DNA of 64,000 bases from an uncultured Aquimarina sp. (GCF_947492405.1 NZ_CANLMP010000001.1:62001-126000), one strand, 5' to 3'; shown: positions 1 through 9,126, numbered from the stretch's first letter. The notes: generated by a model from the sequence alone, not told the origin. Numbers and translations: made by a program.

Positions 1-109
1 CTTTATTAAAAACCTGATATCGCCCATCAGTATAATCTTGAGAACAGCTGGCAAATGTTATTAAAATGGCTATAGTATTAAAGATTATTACGATACTCTT
101 GTATTTCAT
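1..109 (-). CDS. Lipoprotein, N-terminal fragment (cut by window edge)
   Basis: A start codon at 107-109 on the minus strand opens a frame that runs without a stop off the left end (36 codons visible). The first residues read MKYKSIVIIFNTIAILITFA followed by SCSQD, a lipoprotein signal with a Cys after a short hydrophobic stretch. It lies 52 bp downstream of the GIDE-domain gene that ends at 162 and on the same strand, so it is probably the next member of the T6SS cargo operon. The mature protein lies outside the window and its function cannot be judged. Confidence 0.6.
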   Translation of the reverse strand, partial: MKYKSIVIIFNTIAILITFASCSQDYTDGRYQVFNK

Positions 110-161
110 TATTATTGTTGTTGTTAGTTGTTTTGTTAAGTTTTTTACCGGTTTAATGGAG

Positions 162-785
162 TTAAGAATGGGGTACATCATATAATACAAAAACTTTTTT
201 TTCAGGATCTACAACAATCTGTTTTCCATTATCGGTGTCAATAGTCTTTCCTATTATTATAACTTCTTTATTATTTTTTAGGCGTTGTTCTGTATATCTT
301 TTATTAGCTTCTCTATTTGATTTTGGTTTTGACCAAGAACGAATTTCTAGATCTTCACATGACACTGTTATTTCTCCAGTTTGATCTTTTATCAAAAAGG
401 GGTTACAAAATACATTGTTTGATAGTGTTGAAAATGTTGTTCTACTTTTTCCTACTCCTCCTGATCTGGTATACCTACTCTTTTCGGTTTTATAAGAATA
501 TGCAATACATTCTTTTTTCTTTATTTCTGATATTAGTGGATCGATAGCTTGAATAGTACCCTTAATTTTAACCAATCCATTTTGAATATCTCTAATTTGA
601 GAAATAGGAAGTTCTTTTTTTAATTTGATAATGGTTCTTTCTACTTTATTTGGTATTAAGAACCATAGGATGGTTAATATAAATAAAATGATAGCTCCAA
701 GGATAACTCCGAAATAATCAATAAGTACTAAACCCAGAAGTATAAAAAGTAATGATTTTATGAAGTTAAAAATTTTATTTTTCAT
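162..785 (-). CDS. GIDE-domain membrane protein, paralogue 1
   Basis: A 207-residue protein with an N-terminal hydrophobic hairpin (about residues 10-45), then a soluble domain with the pattern DIQNGLVKIKGTI, ECIAYSY, FLIKDQTGEITV and EVIIIGK. That succession (short beta domain, Cys-containing access strand, D-x-T-G turn) is what I associate with the GIDE domain of MUL1 and its bacterial relatives. No RING finger is present, so no ubiquitin-ligase activity is implied. Two paralogues lie at 862-1551 and 3364-4056. Unlike them it lacks an obvious C-terminal membrane helix. Its place at the end of a VgrG/PAAR cargo operon makes an immunity or envelope-protection role possible, which is inference only. 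Confidence 0.72.
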   Translation of the reverse strand: MKNKIFNFIKSLLFILLGLVLIDYFGVILGAIILFILTILWFLIPNKVERTIIKLKKELPISQIRDIQNGLVKIKGTIQAIDPLISEIKKKECIAYSYKTEKSRYTRSGGVGKSRTTFSTLSNNVFCNPFLIKDQTGEITVSCEDLEIRSWSKPKSNREANKRYTEQRLKNNKEVIIIGKTIDTDNGKQIVVDPEKKVFVLYDVPHS

Positions 786-861
786 TTAAAATAGGCGATA
801 GGAGTAAAAAAGATTAAACTATATGATTGTAACGAACAATTAAAAATAAATTGTAAGATAA

Positions 862-1551
862 CTATTTGAAAAAGTTATTTAAGAACAGAAATAGTAACCC
901 AATTAAGATCAACATAAAAATTAAACCATATTTACTGATTTTATCAGGCAAATCACTTTTGTATATTTTATCAAAATATGGGTCTCTAATAGAAAATTCA
1001 TTCTCATCTTTTTTAATGATCAATTCGTTCTTTTTGTTATATGTTGCTGTACCGATTAGTATATATTCTTTATCATCTTGAAGCAACAAGTTCTCGGTAT
1101 GCGTATGTCCAGATATTTTTTTATCTGTTTGGTTAACCTGAAGAAGTGAAATCGAAATGTCTTTAGCTTTTACTTTGATTCTACCTGTCTGATCTTCTAT
1201 GTAAAAATCATTACATGCTGTATCAGAAGATATTGTCTTCCATTTCATATGCCTATCACGCTCTTTTAATTCAGATATTCCTCTATCTATAGAACTCCTA
1301 CTTCTTTTTCTTGAGGAATTAAAGCGCATAACAGAATAACTGTATCCAATGCATTCTGATTTTGTTATTGGAGAGGTCATTTTCTTAATCTGCGTAAGTT
1401 TTCCTTTTACTTCAACAAATCCATTAGATATATCTTTGATATCTGAGATTATTGGTTTTGTTCTATTTTTCCTTTTTTTGCGCTTTTGAGATTCTCCAAT
1501 AATTATTATGAGTATTAGAAATAAGAAAAATAGTAATATTGAGGAGTTCAT
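862..1551 (-). CDS. GIDE-domain membrane protein, paralogue 2
   Basis: A 229-residue protein with an N-terminal membrane helix, a GIDE-like core (DIKDISNGFVEVKGKL, ECIGYSY, DFYIEDQTGRIKVKA, EYILIGTA) and a C-terminal membrane helix ending in LLFLFLNNFFK. It is clearly paralogous to the genes at 162-785 and 3364-4056. I chose the ATG at 1549-1551 because it places the membrane helix directly at the N terminus, as in the paralogues; an upstream in-frame ATG at 1584 would add 11 residues. With both ends anchored, the domain probably faces a single compartment; which one cannot be told from the sequence. Confidence 0.75.
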   Translation of the reverse strand: MNSSILLFFLFLILIIIIGESQKRKKRKNRTKPIISDIKDISNGFVEVKGKLTQIKKMTSPITKSECIGYSYSVMRFNSSRKRSRSSIDRGISELKERDRHMKWKTISSDTACNDFYIEDQTGRIKVKAKDISISLLQVNQTDKKISGHTHTENLLLQDDKEYILIGTATYNKKNELIIKKDENEFSIRDPYFDKIYKSDLPDKISKYGLIFMLILIGLLFLFLNNFFK

Positions 1552-1622
1552 TGTTTTATTTATGATATATAAATGAAGACACATTATTATTAAATTCTAA
1601 TTATTTATTTAGACTTTTAACA

Positions 1623-2282
1623 TTAATAAAATTCTGATTCTTCATCATAATGAATATAATACTTCCAATCTTTTTCATGCTCATAGTTTCCTATGGATAA
1701 GGAAGTTTCCAAATCTGTTATATACAGATAAACTTTATATGTTATATCCGAATTTGAGTTTTTCTCTTCATTTTCATTCCAAAATAATAAAATTTGCTTA
1801 TCCTCATTTTTCCAAAAATAAGGGTTAAAACTTTCTTTGAAACTATTTTTAAACTTTTTACTGATCTCAATTTTACTATATACTTCATTTATTCTTTTAA
1901 TTGACTTCAGAATGGTTTCTAGATCAACGTAAAAACCCACTGCACAAATACTCGAAAGTTGATCTTCATTATCTACTCTCATATGTATCCGTTCAAACGG
2001 AATTTTATAAAATTCTGCTACTTTTCTGCCAAGCATATAATGTCCTTGATTATACTGAATACCAAATTGAGTAGATCCGCCAGAGAAAGGGTTACCTACT
2101 TTTATTGTATCTGCACTAGCATCGTATACTAAAGATTCTTCATAGAATTTATGAACATTAAAATTAGATGGTATGTCATCAATTTTTAAATTTCCTTTGT
2201 TCAATGTTGGCTGACAACTAATTATCAATACTACTACTATAAAAGAAAAAAGTACTTTGAGTTTTATATTATTAATTTTCAT
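1623..2282 (-). CDS. Lipoprotein in T6SS cargo operon, unknown function
   Basis: A 219-residue protein whose N terminus is a clear lipoprotein signal (hydrophobic stretch ending VLIISC, Cys about residue 23). The mature part is a mixed alpha/beta domain rich in aromatic and acidic residues; I recognise no family. It starts 10 bp after the stop of the small membrane protein at 2293-2565, so the two are surely co-transcribed. A periplasmic or outer-membrane-anchored lipoprotein directly downstream of T6SS cargo genes is the usual form of an immunity protein, but nothing in the sequence names a cognate toxin. Confidence 0.65.
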   Translation of the reverse strand: MKINNIKLKVLFSFIVVVLIISCQPTLNKGNLKIDDIPSNFNVHKFYEESLVYDASADTIKVGNPFSGGSTQFGIQYNQGHYMLGRKVAEFYKIPFERIHMRVDNEDQLSSICAVGFYVDLETILKSIKRINEVYSKIEISKKFKNSFKESFNPYFWKNEDKQILLFWNENEEKNSNSDITYKVYLYITDLETSLSIGNYEHEKDWKYYIHYDEESEFY

Positions 2283-2292
2283 TCTTTTCTTC

Positions 2293-2565
2293 TTATTTAC
2301 TATAAAACCAAGCTAACAGGATCATTCCAATAGAAATTACAAAAGGTATTTTCCATAATAATCCAGTAGGTTTATACATGAAATACAAAATGGTTGTTAT
2401 CACTAATAATACTAATGCAATTCCTCCAAAAATGAGCATTCTAATGAATCCTCCAGGAACATGAGTATGACTCATAGAAGGTAATAGATACCATATACAG
2501 CTTACAATCTGTAATACTATGAGAGGAAAAATTACTTTTTGTTTTGTCAAATTCATTACGCTCAT
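2293..2565 (-). CDS. Small three-helix membrane protein
   Basis: A 90-residue protein with about three hydrophobic segments (residues 12-30, 40-62, 68-88), probably an inner-membrane protein. Its start overlaps the stop of the upstream gene by 4 bp (ATGA at 2562-2565), which indicates translational coupling with the single-helix protein at 2562-3176. I recognise no family. The tight coupling to that protein and to the lipoprotein at 1623-2282 suggests that the three act together, possibly as an envelope-located immunity set. Confidence 0.6.
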   Translation of the reverse strand: MSVMNLTKQKVIFPLIVLQIVSCIWYLLPSMSHTHVPGGFIRMLIFGGIALVLLVITTILYFMYKPTGLLWKIPFVISIGMILLAWFYSK

Positions 2566-3176
2566 TTTATATACTTCTCTCTATATGATTCTAAAAAGTC
2601 TAAAGGAATATAAGATGGCATTTCATAATAATCTATTCCTTTTTCCAATTGATACCATACTTTTGCTGTTAGAGAACCTTTTATTTCGTTTAGTTGTAAT
2701 TGTTCTATCTTATTTTGTTTTTCTTGATTACTAAACCACCTATTTTGGATAGCGATCTGCTTTGGAAATTGACTGCTTTCAATTTCGTTAAATTCTCCTT
2801 CATTGGTTGACTTAAAAAATCTGAAACTTATCTTGTTAAAATCTGTTTCTCTATCAAAATATATGATGTAAAAATGCCTATCATAATATTTGATAGAAAT
2901 AGGAGTATAGGGCATCTCATCTTCATATTGTACTCTGTCATATTCAAATTCTATTAAGTTTTTTTGACCTCCGCCACCCCATCCTAGACCGTGACCCCCA
3001 AAATATCCTCGCTGAGAACTCATTAGGTTTATTGATATTTCAGTATTTGGAGCAACAGTTATATTTTCTGTCCATTCTTTGGTTTCTCTTTTAAAAAGTA
3101 AGTAAGAAATTAGTAATACAACGATTAGTGCTATTCCCGAAAATATAAGCCCTATTTTTTTTAAAGTTTTCATCAC
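2562..3176 (-). CDS. Membrane-anchored protein of unknown function
   Basis: A 204-residue protein with one N-terminal membrane anchor (about residues 8-29) and a mature domain presumably outside the inner membrane. A glycine-rich patch (FGGHGLGWGGGGQ, about residues 58-70) is followed by beta-rich sequence with many Tyr and Phe. I recognise no family. It begins a three-gene overlapping unit with 2293-2565 and 1623-2282. It is preceded by a 187-bp gap in which I see no terminator, so it may still belong to the long vgrG transcript. Confidence 0.6.
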   Translation of the reverse strand: MMKTLKKIGLIFSGIALIVVLLISYLLFKRETKEWTENITVAPNTEISINLMSSQRGYFGGHGLGWGGGGQKNLIEFEYDRVQYEDEMPYTPISIKYYDRHFYIIYFDRETDFNKISFRFFKSTNEGEFNEIESSQFPKQIAIQNRWFSNQEKQNKIEQLQLNEIKGSLTAKVWYQLEKGIDYYEMPSYIPLDFLESYREKYIK

Positions 3177-3363
3177 AATACGTTTTTTGAATGATCTTTA
3201 CATATCCCAATAGAGAAATAATTGAATCTAACAATTCTAACCTTACTCTATCAAATTTATTTGAATTATCTAAATAATACTTTTTACTCTATTGATTTTG
3301 TAATTGATTCCACTTTCTTTTTGGTGAATTCTGTAAACTATGCTTTATTACTCATTTTGAAAT

Positions 3364-4056
3364 CTATGAGTTTCTAAAATAATACATTAAAAACCCAAAC
3401 AACACAAGAATTAACAAAGCAAACCCAAATTGTTTAAGATTGGGTATCAAAATATCATTAACCAACTCATCATATTTGACATCTAATATGGAAAGTTTTT
3501 TTTCTTCTTTATCTTTTTTAATTATCAATGTTCCTTTTTTATCTTTCGAAACAGTTCCTACGACCGTGTATACATGATCATCCGGGAGTATCAAATATTC
3601 TTCGTGAAGTATTTTTCTGGATTCTGTAAATTTAGTTTCATGGCTTTTTATCCCCATTACTATACCTTTAGAAATCACCTTTATCTTACCTGTATCATCT
3701 TCTATATAAAAATCAGAACATTTTTCTAAAGATTCTGTTGTTACCCATTTTGTATAACCATTAGGAAGAGCACCTTGGATACCTGAAGGTTCATTTTTTC
3801 CTCTTATATATTTATGCTCTTCTTTTTTATAAACATATCCTATACATTTGGTTTCTGTTAGAGGAGAAATAAGGTTTTCCAATGAAGATATCGTCCCTTC
3901 CACCTTTACCAGACCATTGGTTATATCCTTAATGTTTGATAATTCAAAATCTTTTGTAACAGTAAATTGTTTTATTTTTTTTCTTAAAGATAAGATCAAG
4001 GAAATAACAACAAAGCCTATGAAATAAGGAACAAAGTCGAAAATAGAATCAAACAT
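3364..4056 (-). CDS. GIDE-domain membrane protein, paralogue 3
   Basis: A 230-residue protein with membrane helices at both ends (about residues 9-24 and 205-226) around a GIDE-like domain: NIKDITNGLVKVEGTI, KCIGYVY, DFYIEDDTGKIKVIS and VYTVVGTV. It shares domain order and topology with the copy at 862-1551, and it is the one nearest to the effector-sized gene at 5531-8584. It starts 14 bp downstream of the gene at 4071-4508, on the same transcript. Human MUL1 carries a GIDE domain between two membrane helices plus a RING; the bacterial form here has no RING. Role unknown. Confidence 0.75.
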   Translation of the reverse strand: MFDSIFDFVPYFIGFVVISLILSLRKKIKQFTVTKDFELSNIKDITNGLVKVEGTISSLENLISPLTETKCIGYVYKKEEHKYIRGKNEPSGIQGALPNGYTKWVTTESLEKCSDFYIEDDTGKIKVISKGIVMGIKSHETKFTESRKILHEEYLILPDDHVYTVVGTVSKDKKGTLIIKKDKEEKKLSILDVKYDELVNDILIPNLKQFGFALLILVLFGFLMYYFRNS

Positions 4057-4070
4057 TTAAGACGCTATAT

Positions 4071-4508
4071 TTAATCATTACTAAAGAATTTATACAACAC
4101 TGTATTATAGAAAAGATACCAAGAACCAAGCATTAATACTCCCCAGAATATGGAATACGGGATACTAGGTTTTTCAGTAACTGCGGCTTTATTATCTAAA
4201 ACGTTAACATCTATTCTTTTACCTACATTTATTCTATAGTCGATAGAAACAAAATCTATATGATCATCTGAGAAATTTACTGTATCAACAAACTTTAAAG
4301 TATGACTATATTCATATCGTCTATAACTCTTAAAAGAATCTAACGCTACCACTACCATCTCATGGGGAGTACCATAATATGTTATCCAAAACCTATCTTG
4401 TGTATACCATTTAAAATTAAGAAAGGTAAAAATGATTGCAATCAATGTAATAATTACAGACATACAGCCTATTTTTCTTTTCTTTTTTTTCTTCTTTTTT
4501 GAAGTCAC
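4071..4508 (-). CDS. Small two-helix membrane protein with Lys-rich N terminus
   Basis: A 145-residue protein starting with a run of nine basic residues (SKKKKKKKRK) before a membrane helix (about residues 14-32); the basic run should keep the N terminus in the cytoplasm. A beta-rich loop of about 75 residues follows, then a second helix (about 118-138). The layout resembles DUF3592-type small membrane proteins, but the match is by impression only. It sits between the lipoprotein at 4537-5526 and the GIDE paralogue at 3364-4056 in the cargo operon. Confidence 0.55.
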   Translation of the reverse strand: MTSKKKKKKKRKIGCMSVIITLIAIIFTFLNFKWYTQDRFWITYYGTPHEMVVVALDSFKSYRRYEYSHTLKFVDTVNFSDDHIDFVSIDYRINVGKRIDVNVLDNKAAVTEKPSIPYSIFWGVLMLGSWYLFYNTVLYKFFSND

Positions 4509-4536
4509 AATTCATTTTTTGTTTGAAAATTTAGAG

Positions 4537-5526
4537 TTATCGTATAATCTCTAAACTATCTGATCCTTTGGGCTGGTGAAGTAATAAAGAATAATATGTT
4601 ATTCTTCTCTGTCCACTTTCATTGAGAAATTTTTTAGCAATAGCAGATTCCCCTTTATCAGGATTGTTTTTAAAGACTAATCCTACAACACGGTTATCTC
4701 CATAATAAATCATTTTATGATTTTCTAATCTTGCCATTATAAATTTCTCTTTAGCAAAATCATTAATATATTTTTTTCTATCCTCAAATAATTTATCTTT
4801 ATCAGTATATGTAGATTGAGCCATTTCATAAGCCTGTTTAAACCCTAATATTTCTAATTTTAATGGTTTTTTATCAACCATTAGTTGTCTGTAATTCTTA
4901 TAGAACTCTACAACTCTTTTTTCTAATTCAACACTATCTTTTTTCTTAAACACTTTGCTATCACTCCATCCTGTAAGAATATAAGGTACTGTGGCATTAA
5001 ATGTTAACTCTTCATGATGTGATCGTAACTGATAAAAATCTATTTCATTACCATTCTCATCTATTTTAGGAATTTCATATTGTAATACGGTTTTAGGTTC
5101 TTCTTTACTACCATTTACCCAAGCAGATTGTTCTATCCATAATTCAAAATCGTAATCAGATGGATCTTCGAGGTGTGTCTTTTGAGTTTCATCATCGGTA
5201 TATCTAGGGTAAATATGAATCGACAGGGATTGTTTACCTTTCTTTAATATATTGTCATTAATAGGATACCATATCGTACCTGTTGATGTGCTAAAATTAT
5301 TTGCAGCAGGCATATCGTTTACTCTAATTTCATAAGCATAATGAGATCTTATCTTAATTACGTATTCTGGTTCATAATCATATTTTTGTAGTTGATCTAT
5401 ATAAGGATCATTTTCTAATATTGCATTGATATCCATATCAGGAGAAAAATTATTTTTTTGTTTACGTTGTGCGCAACTAGTTAAACTTAAGATAATAAGT
5501 AGTGATACGCTGACAATTTTTTTCAT
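4537..5526 (-). CDS. Lipoprotein next to the large cargo protein (candidate immunity protein)
   Basis: A 329-residue lipoprotein: the signal ends LSLTSC, with the lipid-carrying Cys about residue 18. The N-terminal half of the mature protein reads as a beta-sandwich (VIKIRSHYAYEIRVNDMPA, LSIHIYPRYT); the C-terminal half is helical and ends with beta strands. It starts only 4 bp after the stop of the 1017-residue gene at 5531-8584, the tightest spacing in this part of the operon. Position and envelope location fit an immunity protein for that neighbour. I recognise no named family. Confidence 0.65.
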   Translation of the reverse strand: MKKIVSVSLLIILSLTSCAQRKQKNNFSPDMDINAILENDPYIDQLQKYDYEPEYVIKIRSHYAYEIRVNDMPAANNFSTSTGTIWYPINDNILKKGKQSLSIHIYPRYTDDETQKTHLEDPSDYDFELWIEQSAWVNGSKEEPKTVLQYEIPKIDENGNEIDFYQLRSHHEELTFNATVPYILTGWSDSKVFKKKDSVELEKRVVEFYKNYRQLMVDKKPLKLEILGFKQAYEMAQSTYTDKDKLFEDRKKYINDFAKEKFIMARLENHKMIYYGDNRVVGLVFKNNPDKGESAIAKKFLNESGQRRITYYSLLLHQPKGSDSLEIIR

Positions 5527-5530
5527 TTTA

Positions 5531-8500
5531 TCATTTGAATTTATATAACGGTATTTGCCATTTTGTTATTTCCCATTCATAAGGATCTAACACAATTATT
5601 TCTCCGTGTGTCTTATAATGAATTCCTTGTTCTTTTTCTAATGCTTCTATTGGATCACCCGAAGAGGGTAGTTTTTCGGTAGTTTGCTTAGCTTCATTTT
5701 CTAGCATCTCATAATCATCATCTGATTTACGATCTTTTTCCTTTATCTTTTTTTGAACTTTAGTTATTCCTGCCTTTACATTTCCTTTTAGAATTAGACC
5801 TTCAAATTTTATCTCTGGTTCGATATATAACATTTCTTGGTTCGCTTTTGTAACAAACTCCATTGAAATACCCGTTTCTACACTAGCACTTACTTCTCCA
5901 TAGGCATTATACTTTCCAAACATAAATGATTCGAATTCTCCGTTTACCTGTATCTTGCCTTCTAAAACTATATTAACAGCTCCACCCACTTTTGCAGGTG
6001 TATCATCCTCATCTTCCTTTAAGCGATCAATATACTTACTACCAGGAACAGTATTTATCATTCCCATCATAGTTCCGCTTATTTCTGAAGTAACAATAAG
6101 ATCTAGGTCTATATCGAAATTATCTCCCGCAAGTTCATCTAGAACATCCAAAGTTGCAACAATAGCTAAGACTGCTGGATGCTTAATTTTATATAATAAT
6201 TGATAGACGTCATATTTTATTTGGAATCCAAAAAGCGGATTCATATCTATTACTCCAGTAAACATAGTGCCCATTACAGGTTTGTTTAGGTCTTTTGGTC
6301 GTTCTGCATGCCAACTAAAAGATACTGCGATAGATGGATCTAAAAATTCGAAACTCCAATTACTTTTCTTTACTCCAGTTTTCTTCTTTTTATCTAGTGC
6401 TTTTTTTAGATTGTCTGTCCTTTTTGAGTTGCCTTTTGGAGATTTTTTTGTTGTATCTGAGTTTTTTCCATTAATAATTCCCTCAACCATTTCTTTGATA
6501 TCAACAATTTTTTTAAGGAAGTTTACAATTTCCGCAAAATGAGGAGTAACTTCGATAGCTCCATATGGGCGATCAAACTCAACAATAGCAGTAAACTCTA
6601 TATCTAATATTTTGTTTTCTATAGCATCATCCATTTCAAGTAAATCAATAGCTTTACTAAGTTGACCCGATTTACTAGTTTTTGATTTAGCTTTTTTTAA
6701 TTTTTTATTAGCTTCTTTAATTTTTTTATTTTTATTAGCTACTTTTTTATTAAAATATTTTTCTTCCTCTCTTTTTAATTTTTTCTTCTTTTTTCCTTTT
6801 GCTTCTTCCGCGGCAAGATATTTATCCATATGAATTGCTTGAGACTTATCTCTCTTCGCTTCTAATCGTTTTTTTACGTCCTCAGCTTCCAATTCTCTAC
6901 GTTTCCACTTTTGATGATAAGCCTCTCTAACCAAGTTATACTGTTTAAGGTCATAGTTAAAAGCTAATTGAATGGTACATTTAGTGTCTGGCACTACCAA
7001 TATATCCAATGGATGTGTTCGGGCACAGGTTTCTACAACAAGAGGGTATTTTTGTATTGCAGCTTGTCGATTAGGGATCATAGAAGTTAATAACCCCATT
7101 ACGTAATGTTTACTCCCTCCAAAAGTGAAATCGTAACCTACTTCCAATTCTAATAATTCATCAGTAGGCTGTTCTAATATAAAAGGGCGATGTTTTTCTA
7201 AAATATTAAAAGACTTTTTTCCATTTATCTTCATTATTTTACCAACAATGTCAAGTTGATTTGTTATATGACTGGCATCAATAATTCTATCGTCGTTCTG
7301 ATCACCAGATTTTTCAGTTTTTATTTCTCCATTTATAAGAGTATCGCCTTTTTTATTTTTCACTTCACCAGTTGGTAATCCAACTTCTTTGGCTAGATCT
7401 TCAGTATTACCACCTCGCCATTGTTTACTTCTTGTACCATATCCATTATCTATTTTTTTCTGTAATGATGTAATATCAATTACGTGGTTTTTATGTTCAT
7501 TATTTTTACCAAGAAAACGACAATCATCGGTATTAACATCTTCTAATTGAATTTTAAACCTTTTTCGTTTTTGATCTGTTCCAACTACTATGGGGTATTC
7601 TAATTCATCTTTTCTTCCTTGATCTTTGCTATCATATAAAGTCAAAGTTTTTTCCTCATTGTCCTCTTCAAATGATACTAATATTTTCTCATATCTACAA
7701 GGATGGAATTCTGCGGGATTAGTTTCGATTTTTTCAATGATAACTGGGTTATTGCCTGATTTAACCACTTCTGGAGCTTCTATTTTAGTCCCTCGAATTG
7801 GTACTTCGACAGGTAATTCATATTTGCTGCCAGTAAAATCTCCGTGATCAACATTGTCTAAGGTAGTTCTAACAATAGGCACTATATCCAGACCATAACT
7901 ACTAAACCAACCACTAGCCAATACTCGCCAACGATGCTCTATATTAATAGTAATAATTGCCTTCTGTACTTTATTTCCTTGTTCATCTATATATACATCT
8001 ACTTCTGCACCAAAATATTCTTTTATATTGTCTTTACTATCGTCTTTAAAATCTGTATCAGCTGTTAAATCTGCATTTACTTTACGAACATCTCTTAGAT
8101 ATACCTGTAGCTCTTGTCCATAAAGACCTGTAGTGTATATATGTAATTGAACTCCCTGTCCATAATGCTTGCCTTCATCTAAATCTACTAGCGGTCCATT
8201 ATCATCAGTCTGATACTCTCTCCATTCGATTCTATCAATACTTCTAGAACCCATACAATTAAAAAAGTATCCATGTGGAGCTTTACATAATGGTGTGTCA
8301 CCATCCTTAAAGGGTTCTATCCATCCAAGACCACCACCAGAATAAACTTCTTCAACTCTTAAGTTTAATTTATTTTTCAGATGAAATTGAGTGTCTTGTT
8401 TTATAATATCTGGTGTACCGTGAAACCAATGAGAAAGCCATTTTATTGTTTCGGATTTTTCCTCATTATCACCAAGTTCTTCTAAACTTAATTTTATTAA

Positions 8501-8584
8501 TCCATTAGGTTTTGCTGTAATTAAATACTGATCATGATCAATAATAACATCTCCTGATATTTGTATTTTATTTTTTACTGCCAT
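5531..8584 (-). CDS. 1017-residue T6SS-linked protein of unknown function (candidate effector)
   Basis: A very large protein without signal peptide, following the PAAR-like gene by 24 bp. The N-terminal half (about 1-550) is beta-rich and contains Cys/Trp/Gly-rich patches such as SGGGLGWIEPF, KAPHGYFFNCMG and QWRGGNTEDL. Residues about 560-650 are a highly charged Lys/Glu coiled coil; residues about 740-930 are again beta-rich with short hydrophobic stretches, and the end is EWEITKWQIPLYKFK. I see no known toxin motif (no HExxH, lipase GxSxG with context, nuclease or deaminase signature). Position between PAAR spike and lipoprotein suggests a T6SS-delivered cargo or a large structural spike extension. 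Confidence 0.7.
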   Translation of the reverse strand: MAVKNKIQISGDVIIDHDQYLITAKPNGLIKLSLEELGDNEEKSETIKWLSHWFHGTPDIIKQDTQFHLKNKLNLRVEEVYSGGGLGWIEPFKDGDTPLCKAPHGYFFNCMGSRSIDRIEWREYQTDDNGPLVDLDEGKHYGQGVQLHIYTTGLYGQELQVYLRDVRKVNADLTADTDFKDDSKDNIKEYFGAEVDVYIDEQGNKVQKAIITINIEHRWRVLASGWFSSYGLDIVPIVRTTLDNVDHGDFTGSKYELPVEVPIRGTKIEAPEVVKSGNNPVIIEKIETNPAEFHPCRYEKILVSFEEDNEEKTLTLYDSKDQGRKDELEYPIVVGTDQKRKRFKIQLEDVNTDDCRFLGKNNEHKNHVIDITSLQKKIDNGYGTRSKQWRGGNTEDLAKEVGLPTGEVKNKKGDTLINGEIKTEKSGDQNDDRIIDASHITNQLDIVGKIMKINGKKSFNILEKHRPFILEQPTDELLELEVGYDFTFGGSKHYVMGLLTSMIPNRQAAIQKYPLVVETCARTHPLDILVVPDTKCTIQLAFNYDLKQYNLVREAYHQKWKRRELEAEDVKKRLEAKRDKSQAIHMDKYLAAEEAKGKKKKKLKREEEKYFNKKVANKNKKIKEANKKLKKAKSKTSKSGQLSKAIDLLEMDDAIENKILDIEFTAIVEFDRPYGAIEVTPHFAEIVNFLKKIVDIKEMVEGIINGKNSDTTKKSPKGNSKRTDNLKKALDKKKKTGVKKSNWSFEFLDPSIAVSFSWHAERPKDLNKPVMGTMFTGVIDMNPLFGFQIKYDVYQLLYKIKHPAVLAIVATLDVLDELAGDNFDIDLDLIVTSEISGTMMGMINTVPGSKYIDRLKEDEDDTPAKVGGAVNIVLEGKIQVNGEFESFMFGKYNAYGEVSASVETGISMEFVTKANQEMLYIEPEIKFEGLILKGNVKAGITKVQKKIKEKDRKSDDDYEMLENEAKQTTEKLPSSGDPIEALEKEQGIHYKTHGEIIVLDPYEWEITKWQIPLYKFK

Positions 8585-8608
8585 AATATCAATAACAATT
8601 ACGTTTGG

Positions 8609-9094
8609 TTAAGATTCGTTTTCAAGTCTTAGATAAGATACTCTTTTCATTTTTTTCATGTTTACCAAAGGGTTCAGATGACTCTGGACTTCCTCATCTG
8701 CTTCCTCGACAGAACTACTACCAGGTGCAGCTGTTTGACCATGCCAAGTGAATTCTACACTAGGTGATCCAGAGATTGCACACATAGCTTTGCTCTTTTC
8801 AGTAAGTATTTGTCCTTGATTAGACAAAATTACTTTGTCGTAAAAATCTTGCCATTGGGTAATTGCAGGAACGCAAGGTAGATATCCACTAGAACTAGGT
8901 TGTAATTTACATTGACCAAAAGTTTTGGCTTGTAATGGTATACCGATGTCCCTAGTGTTTGCAACTAGTTTCTTACTTGCTTGTCCATCATTAATGTATG
9001 CTTTAGTTTGTGTTTGTACAACCAACGTATCAGGCGTCGTACCAAATTGACACTTACATAATGCTCCATCTACTACTACATGTCCTGTACTCAT
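8609..9094 (-). CDS. PAAR-like protein (DUF4280)
   Basis: A 161-residue protein starting MSTGHVVVDGALCKCQFGT, with further conserved features INDGQ, FGQCKLQPS, GYLPCVPAI and KAMCAISGSPSVEFTWHGQ. This matches my memory of the DUF4280 PAAR-like family: short beta hairpins with Cys residues that form the tip sharpening VgrG. The C-terminal 35 residues are an acidic, Ser-rich extension that could bind cargo. Its position two genes after vgrG and directly before the 1017-residue protein is the classic order of spike, tip and effector. Confidence 0.88.
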   Translation of the reverse strand: MSTGHVVVDGALCKCQFGTTPDTLVVQTQTKAYINDGQASKKLVANTRDIGIPLQAKTFGQCKLQPSSSGYLPCVPAITQWQDFYDKVILSNQGQILTEKSKAMCAISGSPSVEFTWHGQTAAPGSSSVEEADEEVQSHLNPLVNMKKMKRVSYLRLENES

Positions 9095-9126
9095 ATTTCT
9101 TAGTCTATATTAGTGCTATTGTTGTT

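Noticed and set aside
162..4056. Ubiquitin-ligase function for the GIDE-type proteins.
   Set aside because: No RING finger or other Cys/His zinc cluster is present.
5531..8584. RHS/YD-repeat toxin or polymorphic toxin assignment for the large protein.
   Set aside because: No YD repeats, no PxxxxDPxGL-type core motif and no recognisable C-terminal toxin domain.
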